Counted from the stretch's first letter, positions 46,001-59,407 are shown. The stretch: 64,000 bases of DNA from Linyphia triangularis (GCA_963978545.1 OZ021721.1:107220366-107284365), one strand, 5' to 3'. The notes: generated by a model not told the origin, from the sequence alone. Numbers and translations: made by a program.

Positions 46001-46690
46001 GTAAATACTTTATTCCTTGGGCCACAATATCTGCATAAGTATTGCTTTCAAACACATGAAATATTTGACCAAAAGTAAAAACAATATAAAAGTAATATTT
46101 AATAACCTTAATAAAATTAATAACAGTAAAAAGTAATTATTTACAAAATTTGAAGGTAAAACAAATGGTAGTTGTTGCTATTTTCAAAAATATTTATAAG
46201 CTATAGCTTATAACGACTTTTTAATGATAAAAATCCACCAAATATATTTTTTTTCAAATTTTGAAAATAAACTTTAATTACGTTTGTTATAGTTCGAGAA
46301 AATTTCTTATGTTTTAGAACAATACTTCTACAGAAAAATCACTAAATATATTTCTTTCAAATTTTAAAAATAATATTTTATTACTGTGGTTACAGTTGGA
46401 AAAAAATTTCAAATGTTTTATTAAAGAAATACTTCTGCAGATTTGGTCTATAGGACAAAAGCAGATTGACGATCCTTCTGAATGCAATAGATAATTAGGT
46501 GTCAAAGTGTGCACAGTATTTAAATCACCATTTATCATAGAAATAAGATATTTTAAAATAATGATATTCACAAATGAAATAATTAACTCGATGGTATTGT
46601 GCTTTTCTGTTGGCTAATATAAGCTTTTTAAAAGCTAGACGTACGTTTGGGGACTGGAAGCAGTTGTTGATTAAATCAACCTGTTAGATC
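43030..46690. other. no gene seen
   Basis: AT-rich DNA with A-tracts (about 43527-43553 and 45540-45553) and one perfect hairpin at 43976-44025. Short open frames (44073, 45833, 46314) are low-complexity or lack similarity. Confidence 0.4.
43976..44025. repeat. perfect 16-bp inverted repeat
   Basis: TTGAATTAAAAGCAGA at 43976-43991 pairs with TCTGCTTTTAATTCAA at 44010-44025 across an 18-nt spacer. No flanking duplication was identified. Confidence 0.85.
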
Positions 46691-46935
46691 CTTAGGCCTC
46701 TTTCACACGAGGCAACTACTTGATTCAACTAGTTTATCAGGTGGTTGATAAGGTGTGTAGATATATAAGAAATGATAGGGAATTCCCTGAACCCTTTCAC
46801 ATGCAGTCAACTCGTCCGCTCAGGCGGTTTGTTTGCAGGCACAAGTGCCGCTAACGTTCTCATTCTAACTAGTTGATTCAACACAAAAGACATTATCGAT
46901 ATTCGTCAATTCACACCAGTCGCTTAGTTGAATCA
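46690..46935. repeat. internally repetitive TTTCACAC element, possible MITE
   Basis: Variants of TTCACACGAGGCAACTACTT recur (46707, 46797, 46908), and TTGATTCAACTAGTT near 46731 is inverted as AACTAGTTGATTCAA near 46868. This resembles Harbinger-type MITEs starting GGCCTCTTTCACACG, but the right terminus and TSD were not found. Confidence 0.4.
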
Positions 46936-47035
46936 ACTCAGTTCCTTATGGAAAGCTTTGCAATTGCAAGTTTCAATGTGGAAAATTTAACGAAGAAATT
47001 TGTGTTAGTAGTCCAGCGATATGTTACTATCAAAC

Positions 47036-47607
<572 letters not shown>

Positions 47608-48510
47608 TAAAAAATACGGCTATTATTTAGATTTTCTTCAAAGAACTGAATAATAAATAAGGAATACGCAAGAGATAGTGAAATGAAACGAGACAAAAAT
47701 GAGGGTAACAGCCGAACAACGCTCCCAAAAAAAAAGAAGAAAAAAGGAAGACGATACAATCCGGTTTTTTTATTCATCGAGAACTTTTGGCGTGGAACGA
47801 AATCTTACTTTTACTTCCGTTTTTAACAGTGAGAAATGCTTTTACCAGCCAGTCGAGATCGATCAACTCATTTCCTTATACAGGGTCTTACAGAAAGGAT
47901 TCCCTAAATTTGAAATAACATAAATGCGAAACAATGAGAGACATAAAAAGAGACAATTAGTATTATGGACACATAAGTATAGAATCTTGAATACACCAGT
48001 TTGAAAAATTAATATATTAAAATGTGTTATAAAATCTGAATATAGGGGAAGGATTTTAAAGATTCCTCATGAAAAATGGTCCAATGAATTTTCTGGATAG
48101 TGCCGCCCAAATAGTCATTTTTACAGATGGTAGAGGTTTTCAAGACACACAGACGAGTTTTCAGTAAACCATATTCCCCAGTTTTATTTATTATTAAATC
48201 TGAAAACCCTAAATTTGAAATGACATAAAAGCGAAACAATGAGGGACATAAAAAAGAGACAATTAGTATGTTGGACAGACATTTATGGAATCTTGAATAC
48301 ACTGGTTTGAAACACTAGTTAGTATATTAAAATGTGTTGTAAAATCTGAATATAGCGGAATGATTTTATAGTTTCCTCATGAAAAATGGCACAATGGTCC
48401 CTTTACTGGATAGAGCAGCCCAAATGGTCACTTTTGCAGAATGAAGTGGTTTTGCAAGACACACAGACAAGTTTTCAGTAAACCGCATTCTCCAGTTTTA
48501 TTTATTACAC

Positions 48511-51009
48511 CAGCGTTTCTCAACCTTTCAGTATTCGCGGCCCAGTATTCAATCATAATTTTCATCGTGCCCCCGCTTACAATAAACTGTATACAACAAT
48601 AATGTATATTGAGTATTTTGGATTCTGTTTTTAAATTATTTTTAACTAACTGCCACAACAAAAGTAATAGCGAGAAACCACATCTGGCATTTTGCAAAGC
48701 GGGTGGTGAACACGACCGATGCCGTCTCGAGCATGAGCAGAGCAAATGTTTTCTAGTAGAAAGAAGGAAAATGTTTGATAACACAAGTTTCACTTCCAGC
48801 CAGTCTCATTCGAGTCGATCCTTCTATCGCTATCGAATCTATCGTGAATTGTGTATGTCATATATGTTTTCGTGTTAATTGCAATTCATCATATTGAATA
48901 TTCACGGTAGCAGATTTATGCAGACTCATGGATAAGTTTTTAAGCGGAAGTAAGCGAGCATTGGACGATAGTCAAGCATCAACAAGTACACAGACGAGCG
49001 TGGTTCCGAAAATAAAATCAAGAAAATTTTCTCAAGAATACTTAAATTTTGGGTTTACCAGTACTGAAGTAAATTGAGAAGAAAGGCCCCTGTATATCAT
49101 TTACCCAAAAATATTGGCCGCAGACAGCATGAAACCTAATAAACTTAAACGACATTTGGAAACGCTTCATAGTGAGTACGTCAACAAACCCATGCAATTC
49201 TTCGAATCAAAATTAAAATCATATAAAAAGCAAAAATCATTTTTTAAAGAAACTTTGTCTGTGAATAAAAAAGCTTTAATTGCATCTTAATAAGTTTTAT
49301 ATAAAATAGCCAGATGTAAAAAATCTCACACAATTGGTGAAAAGCTTATTATGCCAGCAACAATTGATATTGTAGAAACTATGTTTGGAGATAATTTTCA
49401 AAACAATTGCAGTCTATACCTCTTTCAAATGATGCTGTTGCTCGTCGAATTGGTGATATAGCTGAAGATGTACAGTGTCAGCTTTTCTCGAAGTTGCGTG
49501 ACAAATTGTTTTCAATACAGCTTGATGAAGCAACAGACAGTATTAAAGATGCTCATTTAATTGCCTATGTTTGATTTTGTGATAATATGGCAGAGTAGAA
49601 CTACTTTTCTGCAAACCAATAGAACTCCAAACAAAAACGCTCGCATTATTTGCTATTTTAAATGATTTTATGAACGAGGGAAACATAGAATGGAAAAATT
49701 GCTTCGAAATATGCACCGATGGTGCTCGTTCAATGTCCGGAAGATTTCAAGGTATACAAGTACTTGTAAAACAAAAATCGCCTCAGTGCGTCTAGACACA
49801 TTGCATGATCCACAGAGAAGCTTTGACTTCGAAAGAAATGAGTCCTGGTCTGAATATTGTGTTAACTACGGTTGTAACCGTAGTAAATTATATAAAAATG
49901 AGACCCCTGAAATCGAGAATCTTTTCCTCACTTTGTAAAGACATGGGTTCAGTCACATTCAGCGTTACTATTTTATTGCGAGGCAAGATGATTGTCACGT
50001 GGGAAATTTTTGCAACGTGTTTATGAATTAAGAGAAGAAATCGCAATTTTCCTAGAAGAAGAAAACAGACCAGAAGCCGAGAATTTTTGCGATGGTTTAT
50101 TTGTGATGAAATTGCGCTACTTGGTCGACATATTCGAGAAATTAAATAACTTGAATCTTCAACTCCAAGGAGCAAATACACATAAGTTGGATACGAGTGA
50201 TAAAGTTAATGCTTCTTGTAGAAAATTGGAATTGTGGAGCAGAAATTTAAAGCAAAAAAAAAAAAATAACAATGTTTGCAAATGTGGATGATTGTACTAA
50301 AACAAGGCTGAAGAAGAACATGTAAAAGTTTTTTTTTTGTAACCATTGAAAATCATTTAGCCACGCTGGCAAAGAATTTTAAGAAGTATTTTCTTGCTGG
50401 CGACCAACTGATAGCAAGTTACGAGTGGGTTAGGGATCTATTTCATAAAGACTCCCGAAGGACTCTTAATTGATGAGGAAGAAAAATTCATTGACTTCAC
50501 GACAAGTGGCGAAACCATAAGACAATTTAGTAATAAATCACTATTTGAATTTTGGACAGGAGTAGAGGATGATTGATTTTTCTGCACTAGAAACAAGGGC
50601 ATTTCGCATTCTATTTCCATTTTCAACATCCTACCTTTGTGAAACTGGATTTTCTGCTGTGGCTTCTTTGAAGACAAAATATAGATCTCGGCTAAATATG
50701 GAAACAGCACTGAGAGTGACTATTTCTAATATTAAGGCTTCCTTCGAAAAACTTTGCTTTGCAAAACAAGCCCAAGGAAATCACTAATAATTATTAAATT
50801 TGTTTTTAATTTAGTATGTTTTGATTAATTAAGTTTTAATTTAGTAACTTGTTTTACTTTATTTGCTAAATATGTCGAAATGTATATTGTTTTCTATGTT
50901 TATGTGTGCTTTCCTTTCAGTCAGTTAATCAATTTTTTTAAATAATATTTTCTCTTAGATATTCTCGCGTCCCCCTAGGGGGGCGCGCCCTACAGGTTGA
51001 GAATCGCTG
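48511..51009 (+). mobile_element. hAT transposon (Charlie/Buster-like), 2.5 kb
   Basis: Complete element with 16-bp inverted ends CAGCGTTTCTCAACCT and AGGTTGAGAATCGCTG and a perfect 8-bp duplication TATTACAC (48503-48510, 51010-51017). The termini resemble the CAGTGGTTCTCAACC ends of Charlie elements. It contains a decayed transposase gene. It is inserted three bases inside the MITE at 51015-51217, on the strand opposite to GIPC. Confidence 0.95.
48928..50787 (+). pseudogene. decayed hAT transposase (SCAND3/ZBED-like)
   Basis: It starts MDKFLSGSKRALDD, followed by a BED-type zinc finger region RPLYIIYPKILAADSMKPNK and LKRHLETLHSEY. The catalytic-domain remnants include KLFSIQLDEATDSIKDAHLI, then EALTSKEMSPGLNIVL and FLQRVYELREEIAIFLEE. 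The C-terminal hAT dimerisation region is PFSTSYLCETGFSAVASLKT, ending KLCFAKQAQGNH. The two expected zinc-binding cysteines are tyrosines (LYIIYPK), and in-frame stops (first near 49076) and frameshifts break it into several frames. It cannot encode an active enzyme. It resembles the SCAND3/ZBED5-type transposases widespread in arthropods. Homology is by recall. Confidence 0.9.
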
Positions 51010-51014
51010 TATTA

Positions 51015-51217
51015 CACTGTTAAAAATTTTGTTCCACCTTGCACCAAAAATTCATTCCCATTTAGCTGCAACCAAAAGTTGATGCTTAGTTTCACAATTT
51101 AATGGTGCTACCTCGGAACGTAAGCACCATTAAATCGTGAAACTAAGCACCAAATGTTGGTTGCAGCTAAATGGGAATCAATTTTTTGTCAAGGTGGAAC
51201 AAAATTTTTTAAAAGTG
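51015..51217. mobile_element. Tc1/mariner-type MITE (copy A)
   Basis: 203 bp with long inverted halves, CACTGTTAAAAATTTTGTTC start and AAAAGTG end, TA on both sides in the original target. Its first three bases were duplicated by the hAT insertion, so the outer TA now lies at 48506-48507. Nearly identical to copy B. Confidence 0.92.
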
Positions 51218-51530
51218 TACTAAATCTGAAATCCATAGATTTGAAGCAACATAAACGCGAAACAATGAGAGACATAAAAAAAGAGAAAATTAGTATGTTG
51301 GACAGACATGTATGGAATCTTGAATACATGTGTATGAAAAATTAATATATTAAAATTTTTTGTAAAATCTGAATATAGTGGAATGATTTTATAGTTTACT
51401 CATGAAAAATAGTTCAATGATACTTTTACTGGATAGTGCAGTCCAAATGGTCACTTTTACAGAATGTAGTGGCTTTGCAAGACACACAGACGAGTTTTCA
51501 GTAAACCGCATTCCCCAGTTTTATTTATTA

Positions 51531-51732
51531 CACTGTTAAAAATTTTGTTCCACCTTGCACCAAAAATTCATTCCCATTTAGCTGCAACCAAAAGTTGATG
51601 CTTAGTTTCACGATTTAATGGTGCTACCTCGGAACGTAAGCACCATTAAATCGTGAAACTAAGCACCAACTGTTGGTTGCAGCTAAATGGGAATCAATTT
51701 TTTGTCAAGGTGGAACAAAAATTTTAAAAGTG
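51531..51732. mobile_element. Tc1/mariner-type MITE (copy B)
   Basis: TA-flanked (51529-51530, 51733-51734), 202 bp, differing from copy A at only a few bases. It occupies the identical boundary of the 314-bp unit, indicating duplication with the unit and not a second insertion. Confidence 0.93.
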
Positions 51733-52321
51733 TACTAAATCTGAAATCCATAAATTTGAAATAACATAAAAGGGAAACAATGAGAGACATAAAAAAAGAA
51801 ACAATTAGTATGTTGGACAGACATGTATGAAATCTTGAATGCATGTGTATGAAAAATTAATATATTAAAATTTTTTGTAAAATCTGAATATAGCGGAATG
51901 ATTTTATAGGTTTACTCATAAAAAAAATAGTTCAATGATGTTTTTACTGGCTAGTGCAGCCCAAATAGTCACTTTTACAGAATGTAGTGGCTTTGCAAGA
52001 CACACAGACGAGTTTTCAGTAAACCGTATCCCACAGTTTTATTTATTACTGAATCCTTGCAAATGAAAATTGGCCTTATCGTTAAATCACATGTAACCGA
52101 CGTCAAATTTACTCCTATCAATCAATTTTCCAAACCGGAGGGTCTTTTTGGGACGTTAATCTGAACTAGATATTGTATTAAATTACAGATAGATATATAT
52201 AAGATTCCTTAGGTTTCCTTAGCATGCTTAATTTGTTATTTTCTCTGTTCTGTACTGCTAAAATCTACTGTATACTATCATAACTTACAACATTTTTTTG
52301 GACCATTCCTGATTTCTTTAA

Positions 52322-53044
52322 GGGGACTTGGTACCCTTTAAACTTTTTTTTTATTTAAGCCTTTAAAATTATAATTTTTACATATTTGGATGTATTATTA
52401 AGTAAAAACTAAATTTTATTTTTAAAAAAAGTTCACATCGTGCTCGAAATTTTCAAAATTTAAAAAAATAAAAAATTATCAAATTTCAAATTCTATCTTT
52501 GTTTTCATTTTTCAATATTTTTTCCTGTTTTTTTTTTAAAATGTTCCTAGTAAAATACTCTAAACTTTTTAGGCATCGGATTTAGAATAAGTAAATAGTT
52601 TTCGAGAAAAACGATAATTACTGTACCTATAGGCAAAAAAAAAAAAAAAAAGAGTAAGAAACGGGTATTTTTCCACATTTAAATTTGTAAGAAAAAGTTT
52701 TATATTATTCAAAAAACCATGCCTATTTTTGTCAAATAGATCTTAATAATGGCATAACAAAGTTTTCAAGTCATTTCCTTAATATTTGCTGAAGTTTTAG
52801 CTTTTTGAGTAAGGTAGGAATTTCAAAAATCACGAACTGAGAAAAATGCATTCGTAACATCAAAGGAGCTGTTACAGCAATGCTAAATTCTCCATAAAAA
52901 TATAGTTTTTCTGCAATTGCAGTTATTGGATCAGCTCAAAAACTTGCCAGAATTAGGAGAAAGTTTCAAAGATTATAAGCACGCAAAAAATAGAAAATTT
53001 ATATTTTTATTATTTTTTGTGAAAACAAGGGATACTAAGTCCCA
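52322..53044. mobile_element. TTAA-flanked element 1
   Basis: TTAA at 52318-52321 and 53045-53048. The left end reads GGGGACTTGGTACCC and the right end, in complement, TGGGACTTAGTATCCC. It is 723 bp, AT-rich and non-coding. Its termini resemble those at 53403 and 55324. Confidence 0.8.
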
Positions 53045-53402
53045 TTAACTTCGATTTTCGAAAAAATAGCACAATTCGTGATTTTAAATAAAATATTCAT
53101 TAAAAACAGAGGTCTTAGTCTTTAAATTGGTGCATCATTCACCGAACGTTGGTTTTGTATACTAGTTGAAATGTTGTCTTTCTGATCCAGTTGCGCTAAA
53201 ATGGTGAATTAATCGTATCACCGTTGAATTGTTGGGTACTGTTGCATCAGGATATTTCTTGCCAATGACATGAGAATATGACTTTTTGTGCAAAATAACT
53301 CTGAGCACAAGATCACTGATACCGTTTGAAATATATTTGTAACAATCTGCATTGTTTTCAACATGGAGGACATAGAAACTCAATGCATTTTCACTGAGTT
53401 AA

Positions 53403-53972
53403 GGGGCAAGGTACCCAAAAAATGACGAAAATGTCAATTTTTCAAATTTTATCCCATAATGTGGAGAATATCTTTCTGAATTGCTGTGCAAAAATTGATA
53501 ATTTAGTTAGGACTGGGAAATTTTTATAGAGTATTTATATAGATCTGATAAACAAAAGTTAGTATAGAAGAGGTGTGCTATGTTTTTTTTAGTTTTTTTT
53601 TTAATTGAAAAGTTGAAAACTTGAGAAAAAAAAACCGTATTTTTTCTGCTGTTTTTTGTGTAAAAACATAAAAAAACATCTAAAACCTTTTCCACAGCTT
53701 GCATCTTCAAATCCATACTAACTATTGTTAACAATTATAATACGAATATATTGTGAAAATTTCATGGAAAAATATTTAAAATTGTAGAAGAAGTAGCATT
53801 TCGAAAAAAGTTTTAAGAAATTTTTAAAAATTTCATTAATCAAAAATTATTTATTCAAAATGTGTTTGTAGGTTAAATTATGTTTACTTACCATCAACAC
53901 AATGTAAAATTACTATAGTTTAAATTTTAGTGGTGTAGTTTCTGAAAATAATTTTGTGGGTACCATGCCCCC
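53403..53972. mobile_element. TTAA-flanked element 2
   Basis: TTAA at 53399-53402 and 53973-53976, with inverted ends GGGGCAAGGTACCCA and GGGTACCATGCCCCC. It is 570 bp with no transposase. The open frame at 53507-53734 is AT-rich and unsupported. Confidence 0.85.
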
Positions 53973-54103
53973 TTAAGGCCCATTAAACTTTGATGTGCGC
54001 GACTTTAAACTCACCATGAAATACCAGTCAAATTCCTTTTTATAACATTTGATTTGAAGGTGGTTCAAATCACATGACCCCCCCCCCCCCACGTTTTTAA
54101 ATA

Positions 54104-54425
54104 CTTTATATTAACTTCGATTTTGTGTGCGTATGTGTGGGTAATTGTTTGGGTATGTCGATGGAGAACAAATCTGCGGAGGCCTAATTAACCCCCTTGC
54201 CGTCATCCAAACGGGCTGAAACTTGGCAGATAGATTCGATTTCGATGACAATGCATTCTATCAAATTATGTGGGCTGTCACTGTCATTAAAAAGCCGCTT
54301 TTACGGAATACTAATAAACCAACTTTCCGTCATCCAATCACGCTGAAATAGCATTTAACCGATCATTGAAGAAACTCTTTCCTGTTGCCAATTTTTTTTT
54401 AATCAGAGTAAATAAAAGATACTTG
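54104..54425 (-). repeat. dispersed repeat, copy 2 (inverted)
   Basis: Inverted partner of 47283-47607, roughly 80 percent similar by eye. It lacks the long (AAAT)n tract. The two copies bracket 6.5 kb containing the nested 314-bp repeat locus. Confidence 0.85.
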
Positions 54426-55280
54426 CTTGGGAGTGCATAAATTCACATTCATTTTAATGAATAAATTTTGAAAAGTAGTTAACCGCTTATTTTCCTGATA
54501 AAGATGTTTTTAATATTTAAAATTAGATGTCAACACCAAGCACACGCTGGCAACAGAAACGGCGCTTTGTTAATGAGTATAAAAATTGGCAATGCATACA
54601 AATGATTAATTTTAAAAAAATTGTTTTTATGAGTTATATTATTACATCTTAGCTTTAGTGGTCGTATTACGTAGAGCTTCGTGAGAATATTTTTATTTTA
54701 TTCCACCCAAACCTGCTCCCATTAAGGTTATATATCTATTATGATAATCGAATGAAATGGGTGGAGTGCGATGCAATTTAAACAATTCAGTTTCAGTTTC
54801 AGGGTGATTATGCCGGAGTGAACATGTTCTTGTGCCGATAGAACAATAACACTAGAAGGATTTGGTCATTTCCTACTTATCCTTTCCAGCATCACATATC
54901 ATACCGGTGCAGCGCTTCCAACGAACCGGACATCCATTCAAAAGGGCAGTTGCTGGAACACTCGATTAAGAACTGGATTCGTGCATTTTCGATAGTCCAA
55001 ATGACGAGGTGACCTAATTCAAGCGGATGCCTAGAGGGAATGTAAAAAAAAAAGAACTTCCATATCTGAAATGAAACCGAGCTGTTGCAAACGCTGTTCT
55101 TCTATCGCGTTTTATTAAAATTGAAGGAGGTGATTGAGAAGCTCTTTAATAAATATTTATTTAGGCTTATTAAATCTTGAAACGCACGCACGCTTTTATT
55201 CTACGTTAGAACTCGCGTGGAATAAATCTTATTCCATATAGTTTACGTTTTTCTTCTACCAAGCTCGTAGCCAAGATTTT
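54426..55280. other. no gene seen
   Basis: Ordinary intronic sequence followed by a G-tract at about 55288-55306. Nothing recognised. Confidence 0.4.
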
Positions 55281-55323
55281 TTTCTCGGGGGGGGGGGGGG
55301 GGGGGTTATGGTTAATGATTTAA

Positions 55324-56041
55324 GGGGGTCCGGTACCGAAAATAAAAAAACTTTATTTATGTACATTTTTATGTCAAAACTTTATTTTATGTATGAGATA
55401 CTAATTATATATCTTTGAGAAAATGTTTTTTTAAATATTGTGTTTAGTTATTTAAAAAAAATTTAAAAACAAAGAAAAATCCATAATAATTGATGTTTGC
55501 GTATTTTGATATAAGTCAAGAAAAAATAATTTTTTTTTTCAAAGTGAAAGCTTTCTGTAATACATAATTATATAAAGAAAATTTGTCGTCACAGAATTTT
55601 GATAGGTGAATTAAAAAAAATTAAAAAAATTCTCAAAGTTAAAATATTGAAATGTTTGCTTTTTTTTATGTTATCTTTTATGCTAAATGTTATATTTTAA
55701 AACAGAATTAAAAAAATAAAATTATGTGAAGACAAAATATTTAAAACTATATAAATTAAATGCTCCAAAAATTTGAATAGCCAATTGTTAATGGTTCTGT
55801 AGATATATCGATTTGAATATGCAACATCTGTGAAAAACACTAGTGCTCGAAAAACGCACTTTAAGCAGACTCTTCAATGTGTTACGCCCATCAGTGATGT
55901 TTAAATCACAGGTAATTTTGTGGCGTTCTAATCACCGGAGGAATAATATAAAAACATCATTCTCTTCAGGAATGTATGAACTATTTTTTAAAATCAGAAA
56001 AAAAATTGGGATTTTTGAAGAAATTTCGGTACTGGACCCCC
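55324..56041. mobile_element. TTAA-flanked element 3
   Basis: TTAA at 55320-55323 and 56042-56045. The inverted ends are GGGGGTCCGGTACCGAAA and TTTCGGTACTGGACCCCC. It is 718 bp and non-coding. Confidence 0.88.
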
Positions 56042-56236
56042 TTAATTAAATACATATAACAAGTTACACAAAAACAAGAAGGTTAAGTGGTGAAACAAGA
56101 TTTCACACTATTTCGGGGGGGGGGGGGGGGTTGAATTTCCCCGTCGGTGCCCCCCAGTCTACGGTCCTGTCTTCTACGTGAGTACACATACCGAATAAAA
56201 TTTATTTCATTAAGATAGATAGCGTACGCTTTTCTA

Positions 56237-56438
56237 CACTGGTAAGAATTTCGATCCACCTTGCACCAAAAATTTGTTCCCATTTAGCTACATCAACATT
56301 TGATGCTTAGTTTCATGATTTAATGGTAGTTATGGTCCAAGGTAGCACCATTAAATCTTGAAACTAAGCACCAAATGTTAGTTGCAGCTTAATGGCAACC
56401 AATTTTTGGTACAAGGAGGAACAAAATTTGTAATAGTG
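56237..56438. mobile_element. Tc1/mariner-type MITE
   Basis: TA-flanked 202-bp near-palindrome of the 51015-51217 family, more diverged than copies A and B. The core GATTTAATGG and CCATTAAATC halves are retained. Confidence 0.9.
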
Positions 56439-56440
56439 TA

Positions 56441-58400
56441 CTATACAAATACATGCGTAAGACAAATTTTATTGTATTAAGTTAACGCTTTTCTACTACG
56501 TTAGTACACGGGTGGGATAGATTCCATTTTATTAAGTTTATAGTTTTCTACTACATTAATACACTAGTAGTATAAATTTTATTTCATTAAGTTTACGCTT
56601 TTCTACTGTGGTAGTGTATACGTGGGATAAATTTTATTTCATTAATCTTGTAAAAGGTACAATATAAGAACTTTAAATTGAATTATGAATCAAGTTAATA
56701 AGGTATCACTTTAGACTTCCATTCATGAATTGAATATGCACATAAATGTGTCAATTTTTTTTTTTAAATCCGTCGACCAGTTTTGTGATAATCGATTTTT
56801 TTTTTATTTAAGTGGTGAAAGATAAGCGATATCTGCTCATATTTAAACGAATTTGTTTCTTAAAACCACGTTGTTTTTATAAAGAAAATTAGCAGATGTA
56901 CAAAATTTACATTTGTTGATGTTTACGTTTCATTGTGGTTTGGATTAGTTAATATACTTAATTTGTTTGTGGGGCCACAGCTTTAAATATTTAAAAGTAG
57001 TAAATGCTCTTGAAGTTAAACAATTTTTATACAGCGAGCTTTACGCATATAGTGTTTCAACTTATGCAAAAATGCAAACGTAGAGTAATTTGCATGATTT
57101 ATTATATTAAGTAATTTTTTATTCAATTATTGTTATAGCCCATTTTTAACAGTGTGACATCAACATATTAACTAACAATGTAGATAATTCTTTTAATCAG
57201 CTTAGGCTCGCACGTTTTCCTAAATATAATAATAAACGCAGATATCACTCAAATGGAGATTCTCACAACTTAACAAAGGGAAATTTTTAAATATAAATTC
57301 ATACTTTATGTCATTACAACACTCGTATTTTGTATAACGTTTTTCACACGAAAAGGCAAAACATAACAAAACGTTTCCTATCCTCGGTTACCGTCTGCTC
57401 ACGAACATATTAAACTTCTGCCATTTCCGCCACATAATTGCAATGAAACACGAAATATCAGCTTTGTACTTTTAGGCGTCCCTATCGATATTTATATCAC
57501 AATAAGATATATCGCTGTACGGATTGTCTTTTGATAGATTAATTTCATATAAATAAACGGATTGTTTTTTGCATGATATTTTATAAAATCAACTGCAACG
57601 AGTCAAATGGAAGTAGTTCTACGAAATATTCTTAACGGTTATAAACATGGGTTAAGGTATACATATACATTAGGAATCTCGAAATTGGACTCAAGTCTGC
57701 TTTTTTGTTTTTTGGTTTTCAAATATTCCCGAATTCATTACCATTAAAATGATACCATTTTCTTACTGAGACTCAAATTACTTTTTAAATTACAGTAGGT
57801 TTTGTGAACCTGTTTTGTATCACGTTCATTAGTGTAGTAAACTTTAAACACGTTTTCTGAAGACTGACATTTTGGTGTTATATGACTTTACGCCAACGGT
57901 CATAACTTCACAATAAATTATCCGATTTCAAATTTCTAATTTTGTTTTGTCGACAATAGTTGTGAATGTGTTTTGTATGGAGCATCTAATATATATTGTT
58001 ATGAACACATTTTTTATGCATATTTTAATCTTAATTTTTTGTTAAAAACTATGTATTTTTTTAAACTTTTTATTTAAAAACTTATAATTAAATAACTATT
58101 GGAGCCAAATTCAAAATTCTCCATAGGAATATAATATATTTTATTTGCAATAAAAATATTACCTCTAAGTTAACTACAAGTTTATTTATGTATGTTCTAA
58201 TAATGTCCTAATTAGTCACTTTAATTGCAATTAGCTGATTAAAAAATTGATAGAAAAAGAAAGTTTATACACAAAAATGGATTATTTTTAATTCTGATAT
58301 ACTTCCAAAAAGTTTGAAACTATAACCTAAAAATTGAAGGATCATCTCAATTGTATATGTATACCTTAATAAAATTTTGCCTCCCTAGTATAATACCAGA
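56441..58400. other. no gene seen
   Basis: AT-rich intron. Loosely repeated TTTTCTAC...GTAGTACAC...ATTTCATTAAGTTTA phrases occur around 56460-56650 (about 70-bp spacing). No exon recognised. Confidence 0.4.
56460..56660. repeat. degenerate ~70-bp tandem repeat
   Basis: Three loose copies of a unit combining ATTTTATTTCATTAAGTTTA, CGCTTTTCTACT and TTAGTACACGGGTGGGATA-like motifs, starting near 56466, 56531 and 56598. Confidence 0.6.
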
Positions 58401-58790
58401 TAACTTTTATTCCTGTTCATGTTGGCTTTTATACAATATATAGGTTATCCATTGGAAGTATGTACTTTACCATCTCATTGCAATAGATTAGTATTAGCAT
58501 TATTTCTAAAGTAATCCAAATCACGATATATTTCCAACACACATTTTGCTGTTATAATAAATAATAGATTATTTGGATTGTTTTAAATTATTGCATATCA
58601 AATAACTTTCTTTTTCCTGTTAGCTTTAATAAAATACATATGTTATCAATTGGAAATGTACACTTTACTATTCTATTTCAAGAGATTAATGTCTGGCATT
58701 ACTTCTAAGCTAATCAAAAGAACGATATATTATTTATAAAAACTTTGTTATAATCGCTAAGGAAATATTTGGATTGTTGGGAATTTAACA
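58401..58790. repeat. diverged ~211-bp tandem duplication
   Basis: ATAACTTT at 58401 and 58612 opens two parallel blocks that share TTCCTGTT, a GGTTATCCATTGGAA / TGTTATCAATTGGAA segment, CATTACTTCTAA-like sequence, ACGATATAT and ATATTTGGATTGTT. Divergence is clearly high, so it is old. Confidence 0.75.
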
Positions 58791-59309
58791 TACATGGAAC
58801 ATATTGAGAAATTATTGTATGACAGTATGGGTTTACGCGAAAAAAATTGCAACATTTTACCACAGCATCAATAATAGTACACTACATCTATCAATAGTAG
58901 TGATAAATTTAAAACATTACCGTTTCTTGCATGAAATTATTTGCGTTTAGTTTGTAAGTTTGTTGTTAAAGTAATTGCAACATTATTGCAATTAAATATA
59001 ATAGAATTTCGTATCATAAACAACTATGTTGTTTGTCTATCGATTTGTGAAACTTTCAAGCTGATTTCTTTACAAAAGAATTTTTAAAGAATTACAGTAC
59101 ATAATAAGACTTAAGAAATATTAATACTAAGATCCAAGCACATGAGCCGAGGCCGAATTAATCCTAAATACATTACATTCTTCTGTAAGAGATAAAACTG
59201 AGTGTGCTTGTAAGAAAGAGCCCTCGCCATTTATTGATGGTATTTTATTCGATGGTGTATAGAAATAACTTCTTTTGTGAATTTAAAATTGCCATATTAC
59301 GCCCTTAGA

Positions 59310-59373
59310 GTCCTACACTCATTGGCGCCTCCAGGAGGGTGCAAGGAGGTGCACTTGCATCCTTCTGGCTCTT

Positions 59374-59407
<34 letters not shown>

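Larger units (their letters stand above)
47882..52048. repeat. four-copy ~314-bp tandem repeat with nested insertions
   Basis: Units lie at about 47882-48193, 48194-48507, 51218-51530 and 51733-52048. Each begins near CTAAATTTGAAAT, includes GCGAAACAATGAGAGACAT, then AGACACACAGACGAGTTTTC, and ends CCCAGTTTTATTTATTA. A MITE follows the second and third units, and a hAT transposon sits in the first of these MITEs. Divergence between units is moderate. No coding capacity. Confidence 0.92.

Noticed and set aside
45833..46078. 81-residue open frame on both strands
   Set aside because: Driven by T-tracts (poly-Phe / poly-Lys); low complexity.
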